Positions 1 through 7,623 of a stretch of 64,000 bases of DNA are shown here, in pieces. The DNA is from DASQHW01 sp038209365 (GTDB taxonomy: Bacteria; Actinomycetota; Acidimicrobiia; IMCC26256; PALSA-610): NCBI GenBank assembly GCA_038209365.1, contig JBBQXS010000001.1, forward strand, positions 124,001 through 188,000, written 5' to 3'. Every line of letters begins with the position of its first letter. The first letter of the stretch is position 1. The notes beneath the pieces were generated by a model that saw only the letters and a program-made list of their open reading frames with translations, did not search any database and had not been told where the DNA came from. Position numbers and translations under genes: made by a program.

Positions 1-199
1 TCGTGTAGAACGTCTTGACTCCCGCCGCGAGCGCTCGGGCGATCGCGTACTCGGCGACGAGCGTCTTGCCCGATCCGGTCGGAGCGGCGACGAGGACCGA
101 ACGTCCGCGATCCAGCGCGTCCAGCGCCCGGACCTGGAACTCGTCGAGGGGGAACGGCCGGGCCGCCGCGAAGGCGGCGCGGATGTCCGCGGTCGTCAC
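1..199 (-). CDS. DEAD/DEAH-box helicase, 5' part (runs off window)
   Basis: Only the first 66 codons are inside the window. They read from a GTG at 199 and contain the Q-motif-like FPLDEFQ stretch and a Walker A sequence APTGSGKT, followed by LVAEYAIA. This is the N-terminus of an SF2 nucleic-acid helicase, most like the large Ski2/Mtr4-type actinobacterial helicases, which is my inference from the spacing. The GTG sits 4 bases after the stop of the membrane protein at 204-719, so the two are probably co-transcribed downstream of tatC. The ATG just upstream is followed at once by TGA and cannot be used. Confidence 0.8.
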   Translation of the reverse strand, partial: MTTADIRAAFAAARPFPLDEFQVRALDALDRGRSVLVAAPTGSGKTLVAEYAIARALAAGVKTFYT

Positions 200-203
200 A
201 TGA

Positions 204-719
204 TCACTTGCCCGTCGTTGTCGCAGTCACCGCAGGCGTCGCGGTCGTCGCCGGCGTCGAAGCCTTCGCCGTTGTACCCGGGGTGCTCGGCTTCGACGCG
301 GCGCTCGTCGGTGTGCGGACGGGCGGCACCGGATTCTCTACCTGCTTGATCTGCTTGGGCCAGTGCCGGATCAGGCCGCCGGGCCACAGCACGGCCGCGG
401 CGATGGCCGCGCCGGCGACGACGGCCGCCGTGACGCCCACCGCGATCCGAGACCGCACCCGCCGGGGACGCCGACGCCCGTTCAGCACCCACCAGATGCC
501 GATCGCGAGCGCCGCCGCGGTCAGCACGCCGAACAACGTGACCCGGGACTGGCGCGAGAGCAGGCCCCCGCCGCCCGGTACGCCGGGGGCGCCGGGCCGC
601 ATGAGCCAGATCACCAGCACGGTGCCGGCGACGATGGCGACGGCTGCGGCGACCGCGATGATCACCTCGGCGCGAGGGCGCACCCGTACCGTGGGTTTGC
701 GAGTCCGGGAGGGGCTCAT
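204..719 (-). CDS. Hypothetical membrane protein (171 aa)
   Basis: I do not recognise a family. There is a basic N-terminus (SRTRKPTVRVRPR), a hydrophobic helix at about 18-41, a Gly/Pro-rich loop, further hydrophobic helices at about 60-77 and 92-112, and then a Thr/Ala/Pro-rich low-complexity tail of about 45 residues. That tail is typical of an extracytoplasmic spacer. It starts 7 bases after the tatC stop and ends 4 bases before the helicase start, so it belongs to the tat operon by position. No enzymatic motif is visible. Confidence 0.6.
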   Translation of the reverse strand: MSPSRTRKPTVRVRPRAEVIIAVAAAVAIVAGTVLVIWLMRPGAPGVPGGGGLLSRQSRVTLFGVLTAAALAIGIWWVLNGRRRPRRVRSRIAVGVTAAVVAGAAIAAAVLWPGGLIRHWPKQIKQVENPVPPVRTPTSAASKPSTPGTTAKASTPATTATPAVTATTTGK

Positions 720-726
720 CGAGGCA

Positions 727-1485
727 TCACCGTTTCATCAGCCGCCCAATGAGGATGGCGACCTCATAGAAGAGATACATCGGGATCGCCATGAACAATA
801 GGGAGAACGGGTCTTGGCTGGGGGTGATCACCGCCGCGAAGATCGTGATCCCGACGATCACCCACCGGCGGGCTTGCCGCAGCTGGCGCGTGTTGACCAC
901 CCGCACGAGCAATAACCCCACGATGAGCAACGGGAACTCGAAGGACACGCCGAAGGCGATGACCATCAGCGTCACGAGCGTCAGGTACTTGTCGGCGACG
1001 ATGAACGGCTGCAACGAGTTCCCGCCCACGCCGAGCAGGAAGTCGAGCGCCTTGACGACGGTGAACCACGCGACCACTCCACCGAGCGCGAACAGCACAA
1101 CCGACGACACCAGGAACGCGACCGCGTATCGGCGCTCGTTCTTGTGCAGCGCCGGCGTCACGAAACGCCAGATCTGCCAGAAGATGATCGGCACCGAAAG
1201 CGCGATCCCGCCGTAGCCGGCGATCTTGAGACGCACGAGGAACGGTCCGAGGGGATCGGTGACGACGAGGTCGCAGCCTTTGTGCGGATTGTTCCCGCAC
1301 TGCGGCTGCCCGCGCGTCACCTCCTCGTAGGGACCGGCGAGGAAGTGCAGCACGCGGTTGTACAAGAAGAACATCACGACCGAGCAGACCACCACGGAGA
1401 TCGCGCAGATGATCAGGCGGCGCCGGAGCTCTGTGAGGTGCTCGATGAGCGTCATCCGGCCGCCGTCGTCACCCTCCCCGTCCAT
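727..1485 (-). CDS. tatC: Sec-independent (twin-arginine) translocase subunit TatC
   Basis: This is the polytopic receptor subunit of the Tat system, which recognises twin-arginine signal peptides and exports folded proteins. The diagnostic N-terminal motif HLTELRRRL is at about residues 15-23, followed by six hydrophobic segments and the conserved PFSLLFMAIPMYLFYE region near the end. It is 252 aa, the usual length. A second possible start is the ATG at 1455, directly before TLIEHLTELRRR, which would remove ten acidic residues. It lies 15 bases downstream of a tatA-type gene. A probable Tat substrate lies in the same window at 57990-59441. Confidence 0.95.
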   Translation of the reverse strand: MDGEGDDGGRMTLIEHLTELRRRLIICAISVVVCSVVMFFLYNRVLHFLAGPYEEVTRGQPQCGNNPHKGCDLVVTDPLGPFLVRLKIAGYGGIALSVPIIFWQIWRFVTPALHKNERRYAVAFLVSSVVLFALGGVVAWFTVVKALDFLLGVGGNSLQPFIVADKYLTLVTLMVIAFGVSFEFPLLIVGLLLVRVVNTRQLRQARRWVIVGITIFAAVITPSQDPFSLLFMAIPMYLFYEVAILIGRLMKR

Positions 1486-1500
1486 CAGCGGTCGAGCCGG

Positions 1501-1794
1501 TCAGCTGAACGAGCCCGGGCCCGCGAAGCCCTCGTCGTAGGTCTCGGGTGCGGGTGTCGGAAACGTCGAATGATCAGTGTCCTCGATCGTGTCCGGGGTC
1601 GCGTGCGACGGGTCGGGCGGCGTGACGTCGGGATGCAGCACGGTGTCGAGCTCGGCGCGCACCGTGTTCTGCATCCGGCGCACCTCGCGCATCGCCGCGC
1701 CAACCTGGCGGCCGACCTCGGGAAGCCGCTTTGGTCCGAAGACGATCAGCGCGACGACGAGGACGACGAGGATCTCGGCGGGTCCGATGTTCAT
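1501..1794 (-). CDS. tatA: Twin-arginine translocase TatA/TatB family subunit
   Basis: This 97-aa protein has the canonical TatA/B plan: one N-terminal membrane helix (about 4-20, AEILVVLVVALIVFGPKRLPE), the FGPKRLPE hinge, an amphipathic helix (VGRQVGAAMREVRRM) and an acidic flexible tail. The Glu at position 7 (PAE) is more TatB-like, and TatA and TatB cannot be separated safely from sequence alone. It is the first gene of the tatA-tatC unit, with a TANNNT promoter element just upstream (1808-1813). Confidence 0.88.
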   Translation of the reverse strand: MNIGPAEILVVLVVALIVFGPKRLPEVGRQVGAAMREVRRMQNTVRAELDTVLHPDVTPPDPSHATPDTIEDTDHSTFPTPAPETYDEGFAGPGSFS

Positions 1795-1807
1795 GCGTGA
1801 GGGCGCG

Positions 1808-1813
1808 ATTCTA
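1808..1813 (-). promoter_or_regulatory. -10 element (TAGAAT) of tatA
   Basis: TAGAAT on the minus strand. The predicted +1 is at 1801, which gives a 7-base leader before the ATG at 1794 and no room for a normal Shine-Dalgarno sequence. Confidence 0.5.
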
Positions 1814-1833
1814 CGCTCCGCGCCCCGCCTGAA

Positions 1834-2028
1834 TCAGTCGTCGACGTCGAGGCGCCGGCGAATACGAGCCGTGTCGTCACGCACGCGCAGCAGGGCCGGA
1901 TGCAGCTCGCGGCCGAACTGTTCGATCGTGCGGTAGGCCCCGTCGACGTCGCGACGAAGTCGCAGTCCGCACCAGCCGAGCAGGATCATTCCGATGGCCG
2001 CCGTGGACAGCGGGAGCATCCAGAGCAT
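1834..2028 (-). CDS. Small single-pass membrane protein (64 aa)
   Basis: I do not recognise a family. The ATG at 2028 gives MLWMLPLSTAAIGMILLGWC, one hydrophobic helix, followed by an amphipathic, Arg-rich cytoplasmic part with RTIEQFGRELHPALLRVRDD. The start lies 5 bases after the stop of the zinc-ribbon gene, and the product is topologically simple (N-out/C-in). The gene is followed by tatA. A longer reading frame extends upstream but would overlap the zinc-ribbon gene almost entirely, so I reject it. Confidence 0.55.
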   Translation of the reverse strand: MLWMLPLSTAAIGMILLGWCGLRLRRDVDGAYRTIEQFGRELHPALLRVRDDTARIRRRLDVDD

Positions 2029-2033
2029 CGTGG

Positions 2034-2381
2034 TCAGGCTAGCGGTTCGGCGCCACGGCGGACCTGTGCCGCGACGCCCTCGAACCAGCCGTCGCGCTGC
2101 AGCAGGAGATGGAAGTCGAGCAGGTCGTCGGGCTTGAGCGGAGGTCCGACGCGCAACTCGGTGAGCTCGGCCGGGAGACGCCACACCTGCATGCGAACTC
2201 CGCTCGACACGAGCAGATCCACGATGCGGCGGCTCGCCTCCTTGGCGACCGCCTGCTGGCAGTCCGGGCAGCGGAAGCAGTACGACCCGCGTTCGTCGTC
2301 GGCGCAGACGCGGACCGTGAGATCCTCGGCGGTGAGCTGTACATCACCGCAGCTTGGGCAGTTGGCCCTGATCGTGGTCAC
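2034..2381 (-). CDS. Small zinc-ribbon protein (115 aa)
   Basis: Read from the GTG at 2381. An N-terminal CPSCG knuckle (about residues 8-12) is followed by a CFRCPDC knuckle at about 36-42. Together they give two CxxC pairs, which predicts a zinc ribbon. The C-terminal half (LPAELTELRVGPPLKPDDLLDFHLLLQRDGWF) is helical and typical of actinobacterial proteins annotated only as hypothetical. The role is unknown; zinc binding is an inference from the cysteine spacing. It is divergent from the GDPD gene across 146 bases with several hairpins. Confidence 0.6.
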   Translation of the reverse strand: MTTIRANCPSCGDVQLTAEDLTVRVCADDERGSYCFRCPDCQQAVAKEASRRIVDLLVSSGVRMQVWRLPAELTELRVGPPLKPDDLLDFHLLLQRDGWFEGVAAQVRRGAEPLA

Positions 2382-2426
2382 CGCGCTCACCCGTCCCTGG
2401 TTCGCTCCGACATTGCCTGCACATCG

Positions 2427-2510
2427 GCGCCAAATGGCGCTCGTAAACACTGTTCGGCAGGGCTCGTAGGGCGCTTGAGGCTCTGGATGAGAGCCAATGG
2501 TCACATTGGC
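2427..2510. other. Cluster of three perfect hairpins in a divergent intergenic region
   Basis: Between the zinc-ribbon gene and GDPD there are three inverted repeats in a row: GCGCC-aaat-GGCGC (2427-2440), GGCTCT-ggatg-AGAGCC (2479-2495) and GCCAATG-gtca-CATTGGC (2493-2510). The last two overlap and would be mutually exclusive in RNA. None is followed by a T-run. This could be a regulatory leader, an operator or a small RNA; I cannot tell which. Confidence 0.45.
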
Positions 2511-2527
2511 CGCCCGGGTGGGCCGGC

Positions 2528-3241
2528 GTGGCACGATGCGTGGCGGTGCCCGTTCTCACCTTCGCCCACCGTGGCGCTCGGCTCGTCGAGCCCGAGAACA
2601 CGATCCCGGCCTTCCGCCGCGCGCTCGATGCGGGCGCCACCGGCATCGAGACCGATGTCTGGCTCTCGCACGACGGTGAGGTCGTCTGCACGCACGATCA
2701 GGTCGTCGCGCGAGGTCTCCGGCGGCGGAAGGTCGGCGCAAGCTCTGCGGCGGAGCTGGTCACGCTCGGCGTTCCTTTGTTCGCCGACGTCTACGCCGAG
2801 TTGGGGACCGCCTTCGAGTGCTCGGTCGACGTGAAGGCGCCGGAGGCCGCCGGGCCGCTCCTCGAGATCGCCCGGGCGCACGGCGCGCTGGAGCGGCTCT
2901 GGGCGTGCTCGCCGGACGTCGAGCTCCTCCGCGGGCTGCGGTCGGAACCGAGCGTCCGTCTGGTGCACTCCACCCGCCGGCGGGCGATCGACACGCCGTT
3001 GGAGCGTCATGCCTACGAGCTGTCGACGCTCGGGATCGACGCGATGAACCTCCACCACACCGAATGGAGTGCCGGCCTGGTCTCCTTGTTCCACAGGTTC
3101 GGCATGCGGGCCTTCGCATGGGACACCCAGGAGGCGCGTCACCTGCGCGCTGCGCTCCGTATGGGCATCGACGCCGTCTACTGCGACAACCCCGAACGCA
3201 TGGTCGCCGTCGTCAGCGAGTGGACCGAGAGCGACGAGTAG
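2528..3241 (+). CDS. Glycerophosphodiester phosphodiesterase family protein
   Basis: It hydrolyses glycerophosphodiesters to an alcohol and glycerol 3-phosphate. The family signature is complete: FAHRG (general acid/base His) near residue 12, EPENTIPAF, GIETDVW (metal-binding Glu and Asp), and then the second catalytic His in HDGEVVCTHDQ. The C-terminus has AFAWDTQEA and GIDAVYCDNP, as in the TIM-barrel end of GDPDs. No signal peptide is seen, so it is probably cytoplasmic. The start is one of GTG 2528, 2540 or 2546; I use the first. A hairpin at 3306-3338 could terminate it. Confidence 0.9.
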   Translation: MARCVAVPVLTFAHRGARLVEPENTIPAFRRALDAGATGIETDVWLSHDGEVVCTHDQVVARGLRRRKVGASSAAELVTLGVPLFADVYAELGTAFECSVDVKAPEAAGPLLEIARAHGALERLWACSPDVELLRGLRSEPSVRLVHSTRRRAIDTPLERHAYELSTLGIDAMNLHHTEWSAGLVSLFHRFGMRAFAWDTQEARHLRAALRMGIDAVYCDNPERMVAVVSEWTESDE

Positions 3242-3305
3242 ACGCACGCGGCCGTGAGCGGAGCAGCCCGAAGGGTGCGCAGCGAACTGGCAGGGAGCAG
3301 CGAAT

Positions 3306-3338
3306 CCTCCCGCTCGCGGCGAAGCCGCCTCGAGGAGG
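3306..3338. terminator. Nested hairpin between convergent genes
   Basis: CCTCC (3306-3310) pairs with GGAGG (3334-3338), and GCGGC (3316-3320) pairs with GCCGC (3324-3328) around a GAA loop. It lies between the 3' ends of the GDPD and lepB genes and could serve both strands. There is no U-tract, as is common in high-GC actinobacteria. Confidence 0.4.
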
Positions 3339-3355
3339 TGAGTCGCGACCCAGAG

Positions 3356-3967
3356 TTAAAGGAATCCGAGGCGGTTGAGGGGCCAGATGCGGACGAAGAC
3401 CCGTCCGACGATCGTGCTCTCGGGGATCGCTTTGAAGATGCGGGAGTCCTCGGAGTTCCCGCGGTTGTCGCCCATGACCCAGGCCGATTTTGGCGGCACC
3501 GTGTACGGCGGGAAGTCAGAGGTGAGCGTTCCGGCCGGCAAGTACTTCTCCGGGAGGACCGTGCCGTTGATCAGCACCTTGCCGTCGCGGCCCTCCACCG
3601 TCTCACCCGGCAGCCCGACCACGCGTTTGACGAGATCCTTGAACGACTTGTTGACGCCCGGCGGTGTCGTGAACACGACGATGTCGCCGCGATGCACGTC
3701 GTGAAGGCGGTACGAGAGCTTGTTCACCACCACCCGGTCGTTCTTCTTCAGCGCCGGCTCCATTGACGCCGACGGGATGTAGAACGTCTGGACGACGAAC
3801 GAGCGGAGCAGGACGGCGATGACCACCGCCGCAACGACGACGACGACCCACTCGATCGCGGAGCGTTTGCGGTCGCGCCGACGCCGCAGGAGGCGATCGC
3901 GTCTGGTGAGCGGAGACTCGTCTTGGGACGCCTCGGGCGTGGCGTCCTCGGAACGTTGGCGCCGCAC
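3356..3967 (-). CDS. lepB: Signal peptidase I (copy 1)
   Basis: Membrane-bound serine protease that removes Sec (and Tat) signal peptides. One N-terminal membrane helix (about 39-57) is preceded by an Arg-rich cytoplasmic tail. Box B SASMEP gives the nucleophile Ser68, box D DLVKRVVGLPGE gives the general base Lys114, and box E is MGDNRGNSEDSR. It is 203 aa. The GTG start is 2 bases downstream of the stop of a second lepB, so the two are a tandem duplication at the end of the pafB-pafC operon. The copies differ enough that the duplication is not recent. Confidence 0.95.
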   Translation of the reverse strand: MRRQRSEDATPEASQDESPLTRRDRLLRRRRDRKRSAIEWVVVVVAAVVIAVLLRSFVVQTFYIPSASMEPALKKNDRVVVNKLSYRLHDVHRGDIVVFTTPPGVNKSFKDLVKRVVGLPGETVEGRDGKVLINGTVLPEKYLPAGTLTSDFPPYTVPPKSAWVMGDNRGNSEDSRIFKAIPESTIVGRVFVRIWPLNRLGFL

Positions 3968-3969
3968 GC

Positions 3970-4599
3970 TCAGAGGATGTCGAGACGGTTCAGGGGCCAG
4001 ATGCGGAGGAACACGCGTCCCACGATGTCCTTCTTCCGAATGAAGTGGGACGGGAAGTATCGCGAATCCTTGGAGTTCGGTCTGTTGTCACCCAGGACGA
4101 AGAAAGAATCTGGTGGGATCTTGAGCGGATCGAACCCCTCCGTGCGCACGCCGACCGGGAGCCATTTCTCCACAAGTGCCGTGCCGTTGATGTAGACGTG
4201 CCCGTCACCACGCGCGGCGATGGTCTCACCGGGGAGCCCGATGACACGCTTCACGAGGTCCTTCACCGACGGGTCGATACCCGGCGGGGCCTTGAACACC
4301 ACGATGTCGCCGCGATGGACCGGGTGCATCTTGTACGAGAGCTTGTTGACGAGCACCCGGTCGTCCTTCTGCAGCGTCGGGGTCATCGACTCCGATGGAA
4401 TGTAGAACGCCTGGAACAAGAAGGTCTTGATGAGCAGCGCGATGACGAGCGCGCTGACGACGAGGATTCCCCACTCGAGCGTCGAGAGCCACAACGCCTT
4501 CTGCTTCGACGGTCGCGGGCTTTCCGGCGGCGCGGCCTCCTCGACCGGAAGAGCCCCCCACCGCGACGGGTCATCGGCTTTGGGGGACGGATCCACCAA
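3970..4599 (-). CDS. lepB: Signal peptidase I (copy 2)
   Basis: Second type I signal peptidase, 209 aa, with the same architecture as its neighbour: cytoplasmic tail, helix at about 43-60, SESMTP with nucleophile Ser71, DLVKRVIGLPGE with Lys117, and GDNRPNSKDSRYF. Both catalytic dyads are intact, so both should be active. It may start at TTG 4599 or GTG 4596, only a base or more after the pafC stop at 4601, which implies translational coupling to pafC. The two paralogues may divide substrates; this is inference. Confidence 0.94.
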   Translation of the reverse strand: MVDPSPKADDPSRWGALPVEEAAPPESPRPSKQKALWLSTLEWGILVVSALVIALLIKTFLFQAFYIPSESMTPTLQKDDRVLVNKLSYKMHPVHRGDIVVFKAPPGIDPSVKDLVKRVIGLPGETIAARGDGHVYINGTALVEKWLPVGVRTEGFDPLKIPPDSFFVLGDNRPNSKDSRYFPSHFIRKKDIVGRVFLRIWPLNRLDIL

Positions 4600-4600
4600 G

Positions 4601-5602
4601 TCATCCTCTCATGCGTCGATGGGCCCCAGTGTCAGGTCGGCCGCTCCGGCGCGACCCTGAACGTCCAGTCTCGCGGTAACGGCGCAGAATTCTCTGAGCG
4701 GCAGCTGCACCGACCTCGCGGAGCGCGGTGGGGGCAACCACTCGGGCTTCCGGACCCAATCGCAACAGAAGTTGCTCCAGCCACGAGGGCTCACTGACCG
4801 CGAGCACGACCTCGAGCGAACCGTCGGCGTGTTCGGTGACGGCTTCGGCCGGATACGCCTCCGCCACCCAGGCCGCTTCGGGCGCAAGCTTCACCGTGAC
4901 GCGTGGATCGCTGGGCCGCGGCCGGAAGACGTCGCCGGTTTCGAACCCGGTCGCGCCCGGTTCGAACGTCTCACCGGTGGGTCGCACGGCGCGAATGCGG
5001 TCCACGCGAAACATTCGCTCGTCGCGCGCCTGATGGCAGTACGCGCCGACGTACCACTCACCGGTGGCGAAGAACACCACCTCGGGATCGATGCTGCGGG
5101 TCGACAGGTCGTCGCGCCCGGCCGACCAGTAGTCGACCTCGATGCGTTCGTGGCGCGCAGTCGCGTCTCGGATCACGCCGAGGTGGTCGGGCTCGCCGAC
5201 GTCGACGACGAGACCCGGGAGCTCGAGCGCACGCTCGAGCTTCGCGAGCGCGGTCGCGAGCGGACCCCGTGGGTCTGAGCCCGGAACCGCGAGCAACGCG
5301 CGGCCCGCCGCGAGCAACGCGAGACCCTCGGCGGGTGTGAGTCGCAGTGGACGCCGGAAGTAGTCCGCCAGGCGAATCGTGACCCCGCCCTCGGCGTCCT
5401 CGTCGACGTCCAGGTAGTCGCCGGGCGAGTACGGCGGGACACCGATCATCAGCACGAGCGCGAGGTCTTCGTCGAGCTGGTCGACCGAGATCCCGAAGCG
5501 CTGCGCGATCTCAGCTCTGGGTGCGCCCGGGTGCGCGACGATCCACGGCACGAGGGCGAGGATTCGTTGGATCTCGGGACCGGCGACCGCGCGCGGGCTC
5601 AT
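4601..5602 (-). CDS. pafC: WYL-domain transcriptional regulator, PafC-type
   Basis: Second member of the PafB/PafC pair, which in mycobacteria acts as a heterodimer switching on LexA-independent DNA-damage genes. An N-terminal winged helix (IQRILALVPWIVAHPGAPRAEIAQRFG) is followed by the WYL core (IEVDYWSAGRDDLSTRSIDPEVVFFATGEWYVGAYC, about 160-205) and the C-terminal WCX extension. It is 333 aa. Its ATG overlaps the pafB stop (ATGA), so the two are translated together. The position in the proteasome locus is conserved among actinobacteria, but there the function is transcriptional rather than proteolytic. Confidence 0.88.
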   Translation of the reverse strand: MSPRAVAGPEIQRILALVPWIVAHPGAPRAEIAQRFGISVDQLDEDLALVLMIGVPPYSPGDYLDVDEDAEGGVTIRLADYFRRPLRLTPAEGLALLAAGRALLAVPGSDPRGPLATALAKLERALELPGLVVDVGEPDHLGVIRDATARHERIEVDYWSAGRDDLSTRSIDPEVVFFATGEWYVGAYCHQARDERMFRVDRIRAVRPTGETFEPGATGFETGDVFRPRPSDPRVTVKLAPEAAWVAEAYPAEAVTEHADGSLEVVLAVSEPSWLEQLLLRLGPEARVVAPTALREVGAAAAQRILRRYRETGRSGSRRSGRPDTGAHRRMRG

Positions 5603-6531
5603 GACGCCGGCGCCGCGATCCGCCCGAGCCAGGCGAGCATCTCGGCGCGCACGTCGGGAGGTTCCACCACCTGCGCGTGCTCGAGGAATCCGACGAGGAA
5701 CGCGCGGAAGGCGCTGCGATTGGTGACGACCAGCTCGATCAGCGTCTCCCCGCTCGCGTCGTCCACCACGGTCGCGTCGGTGCCGAGCTGCGCCAGCATC
5801 GCGTCGCGCTGCGCGGCGTCGACCGCGATTCGCACCGTGACGGGCGGCTCGTCACCGAGAAGCCAGGGCCGGGACTCGACGTGGTCGTCGGGGCGGAAGT
5901 CGGTGGGCGTCTCGAACGCAGCGGGCTCACCGACGGAAACGTCGCCGTCGACGCGATCCGCGCGGAACGCGCGGATCGCGTTTCGGTCGCGGTCGAATCC
6001 GACGACGTACCAGTGTCCGCGCTTCGACGACAGGCCCCACGGCTCGACGGTGCGGGTGCGACCGCGGTAGGCGAACGTGACGACGGCGCGGCGGCGGAAC
6101 GCCTCGAAGAGTGTGGCGAGCGCGGGAGCGATCGGGAGTGATGCGATCGGTGCGACGGGGTTGTCGCCGACGCCGCCGAGCTTCATCAGCGCGCCGACCC
6201 CGGCTTGGTTGCCGAGCGATACCGCGCTCACCGCGACGCGCAAGGCAGCCGTCTCCTCCGGCGTCAATCCCAAGTCCGGAAGGTAGTAGTCCTCGGGCCG
6301 CACGCGGTAGCCGACGTCACTGCCGTCGCCAACCGTTTCCATGGTCACCGGCACGCCCATGCCACGCAACGTCTCCTTGTCGCGCTCGAACGCGCGACGG
6401 TACGCCGTGACCTCCTCGGGGTAGCCGGCGACGTCGCGCACGATCTCGTCACGAGTCATCGGGACACGCGTGTCGAGCAGGAGCGCGAGCAGGTTCAGCA
6501 CGCGTTCGACCCGCGAAGGCGCGTCGGGCAT
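5599..6531 (-). CDS. pafB: WYL-domain transcriptional regulator, PafB-type
   Basis: 310-aa partner of PafC. The winged-helix N-terminus (RVERVLNLLALLLDTRVPMTRDEIVRDV) is followed by the WYL domain (VVTFAYRGRTRTVEPWGLSSKRGHWYVVGFDRDRNAIRAFRADRV) and a WCX-like C-terminus. The ATG at 6531 coincides with the predicted +1 of a leaderless promoter whose -10 hexamer starts on the TAG stop codon of the DUF3866 gene. It therefore heads a pafB-pafC-lepB-lepB unit. Confidence 0.88.
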   Translation of the reverse strand: MPDAPSRVERVLNLLALLLDTRVPMTRDEIVRDVAGYPEEVTAYRRAFERDKETLRGMGVPVTMETVGDGSDVGYRVRPEDYYLPDLGLTPEETAALRVAVSAVSLGNQAGVGALMKLGGVGDNPVAPIASLPIAPALATLFEAFRRRAVVTFAYRGRTRTVEPWGLSSKRGHWYVVGFDRDRNAIRAFRADRVDGDVSVGEPAAFETPTDFRPDDHVESRPWLLGDEPPVTVRIAVDAAQRDAMLAQLGTDATVVDDASGETLIELVVTNRSAFRAFLVGFLEHAQVVEPPDVRAEMLAWLGRIAAPAS

Positions 6532-6537
6532 CGCAAC

Positions 6538-6543
6538 AGACTA
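6538..6543 (-). promoter_or_regulatory. -10 element (TAGTCT) of pafB
   Basis: TAGTCT ends 7 bases before the pafB ATG, so +1 would be the A of ATG. Its TAG is also the stop codon of the upstream DUF3866 gene, so one triplet serves both purposes. Confidence 0.6.
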
Positions 6544-7599
6544 CGGCAGCGCGCGGGCGGCAACGACGCCCGCGGCGGCCGCCGCCTCGAAGAGGACCGG
6601 GTCGACCGCCGCCGGCCGGCCCATCGAGTCGACCTGCAACCCGCTAGCCGCCATCAGCTCGACGATGCCGATGGGCGCCACCGGAATCATCTCGTGACGG
6701 CCCGCGGGATCGAGCTCGAAGTCGATGAGTGCCGCGCACACATCACTCCAGGATGCTTCGGGAACGGCGACGCGCACGCGACTTCGGGTCGCGGTCAAGA
6801 GCGCGGTGATGCTGTGATGTGACACGCCGCGATGGCGTTCCCGCGGATCGGCGCGCGACACCCGTAACGCGGCGATGGGGATGCCGCCGAGCCCCACGGT
6901 GGCGTCGAGCACCGATCCGAGCTCGATCCCGCTGAATCCGAGCCGGGTCGCCGTCCCCGCGCTCCCCGGGCCCATCGCCACGACCACCGCGTCCGCTCGC
7001 TCGACGTGTCTCGCGATCGCGAGCGCGCTGTGCAACGACACCGCTTCGTGGTCACCACCGAACGCCTGCCCGCACGTGACCGTCGCATCGAGGAGGGAAC
7101 GCTCCCGCAGCTGCCACACGAGCTCCGAGATGGCGATCGGGAGGGAGCCGCCGTCGGTCATGACGTACACGAGCCTCGCGTCAGGCTGGAGATGCTTGAA
7201 GGCGACCGCAACTCCTGCAACCTGCGAGTGCAAGGACGCGGCAACAACCGGCATCGCCGAGATGGAAGCGACATCGGCAAGCTCCGGATAGCGCTCCTCC
7301 GCACTGCGGACATCGGCCTGCAGAGACGTGTACCGCAGCTTCATCAGATGCCCGCGCTCCTCGGCGGACCAGGTGTCGCGCGCGAGGTTCCAGTGCACGA
7401 CGTGCCATCCACCCGTTCCCAGCCCGAGGTCGACCGCGGTGGTATTGACCACTACCCGATCGCCAGGCGCCACGGGTCCGACGAGTTGCGTGAGCACGTA
7501 GGCCGGTTCGTCGCCCCCTCCGAGGTCTACAGAAATGCGCTGAAGGGAGGGGCGCTCCGAGAGAACGGACGTGACGAGCCCGGAGCGGAACGTTGGCAC
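6541..7599 (-). CDS. DUF3866 family protein
   Basis: 352 aa, unknown function. The family start is clear: an N-terminal beta-rich part with SLQRISVDL, then GDRVVVNTTAVDLGLGTGGWHVVHWN (about 45-70), which is the most conserved DUF3866 block. Next come MKLRYTSLQADVRSAEE, several Rossmann-like segments (ARLVYVMTDGGSLPIAISELV, ADAVVVAMGPGSAGTATRLGFSG) and HHSITALLT. It lies between pafA and pafB, so a link to the Pup or DNA-damage functions is possible but only by position. The GTG start at 7599 is set by the leaderless -10 at 7606-7611. Confidence 0.85.
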   Translation of the reverse strand: MPTFRSGLVTSVLSERPSLQRISVDLGGGDEPAYVLTQLVGPVAPGDRVVVNTTAVDLGLGTGGWHVVHWNLARDTWSAEERGHLMKLRYTSLQADVRSAEERYPELADVASISAMPVVAASLHSQVAGVAVAFKHLQPDARLVYVMTDGGSLPIAISELVWQLRERSLLDATVTCGQAFGGDHEAVSLHSALAIARHVERADAVVVAMGPGSAGTATRLGFSGIELGSVLDATVGLGGIPIAALRVSRADPRERHRGVSHHSITALLTATRSRVRVAVPEASWSDVCAALIDFELDPAGRHEMIPVAPIGIVELMAASGLQVDSMGRPAAVDPVLFEAAAAAGVVAARALP

Positions 7600-7605
7600 G
7601 GGCGG

Positions 7606-7611
7606 AGAATA
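7606..7611 (-). promoter_or_regulatory. -10 element (TATTCT) of the DUF3866 gene
   Basis: TATTCT ends 7 bases before GTG 7599, the exact leaderless spacing. It lies in the 24-base gap after pafA. Confidence 0.6.
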
Positions 7612-7623
7612 TCGACCACTGGT

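Noticed and set aside
208..801. Plus-strand open frame of 197 codons opposite the membrane protein at 204-719
   Set aside because: Antisense shadow made of Thr/Ala/Pro-rich sequence; the tatA-tatC-membrane protein-helicase order on the minus strand is coherent.
2399..2460. Possible tRNA because of a GGTTCG-like T-loop
   Set aside because: No acceptor stem or anticodon arm can be folded around it, and the nearby stems are independent hairpins.
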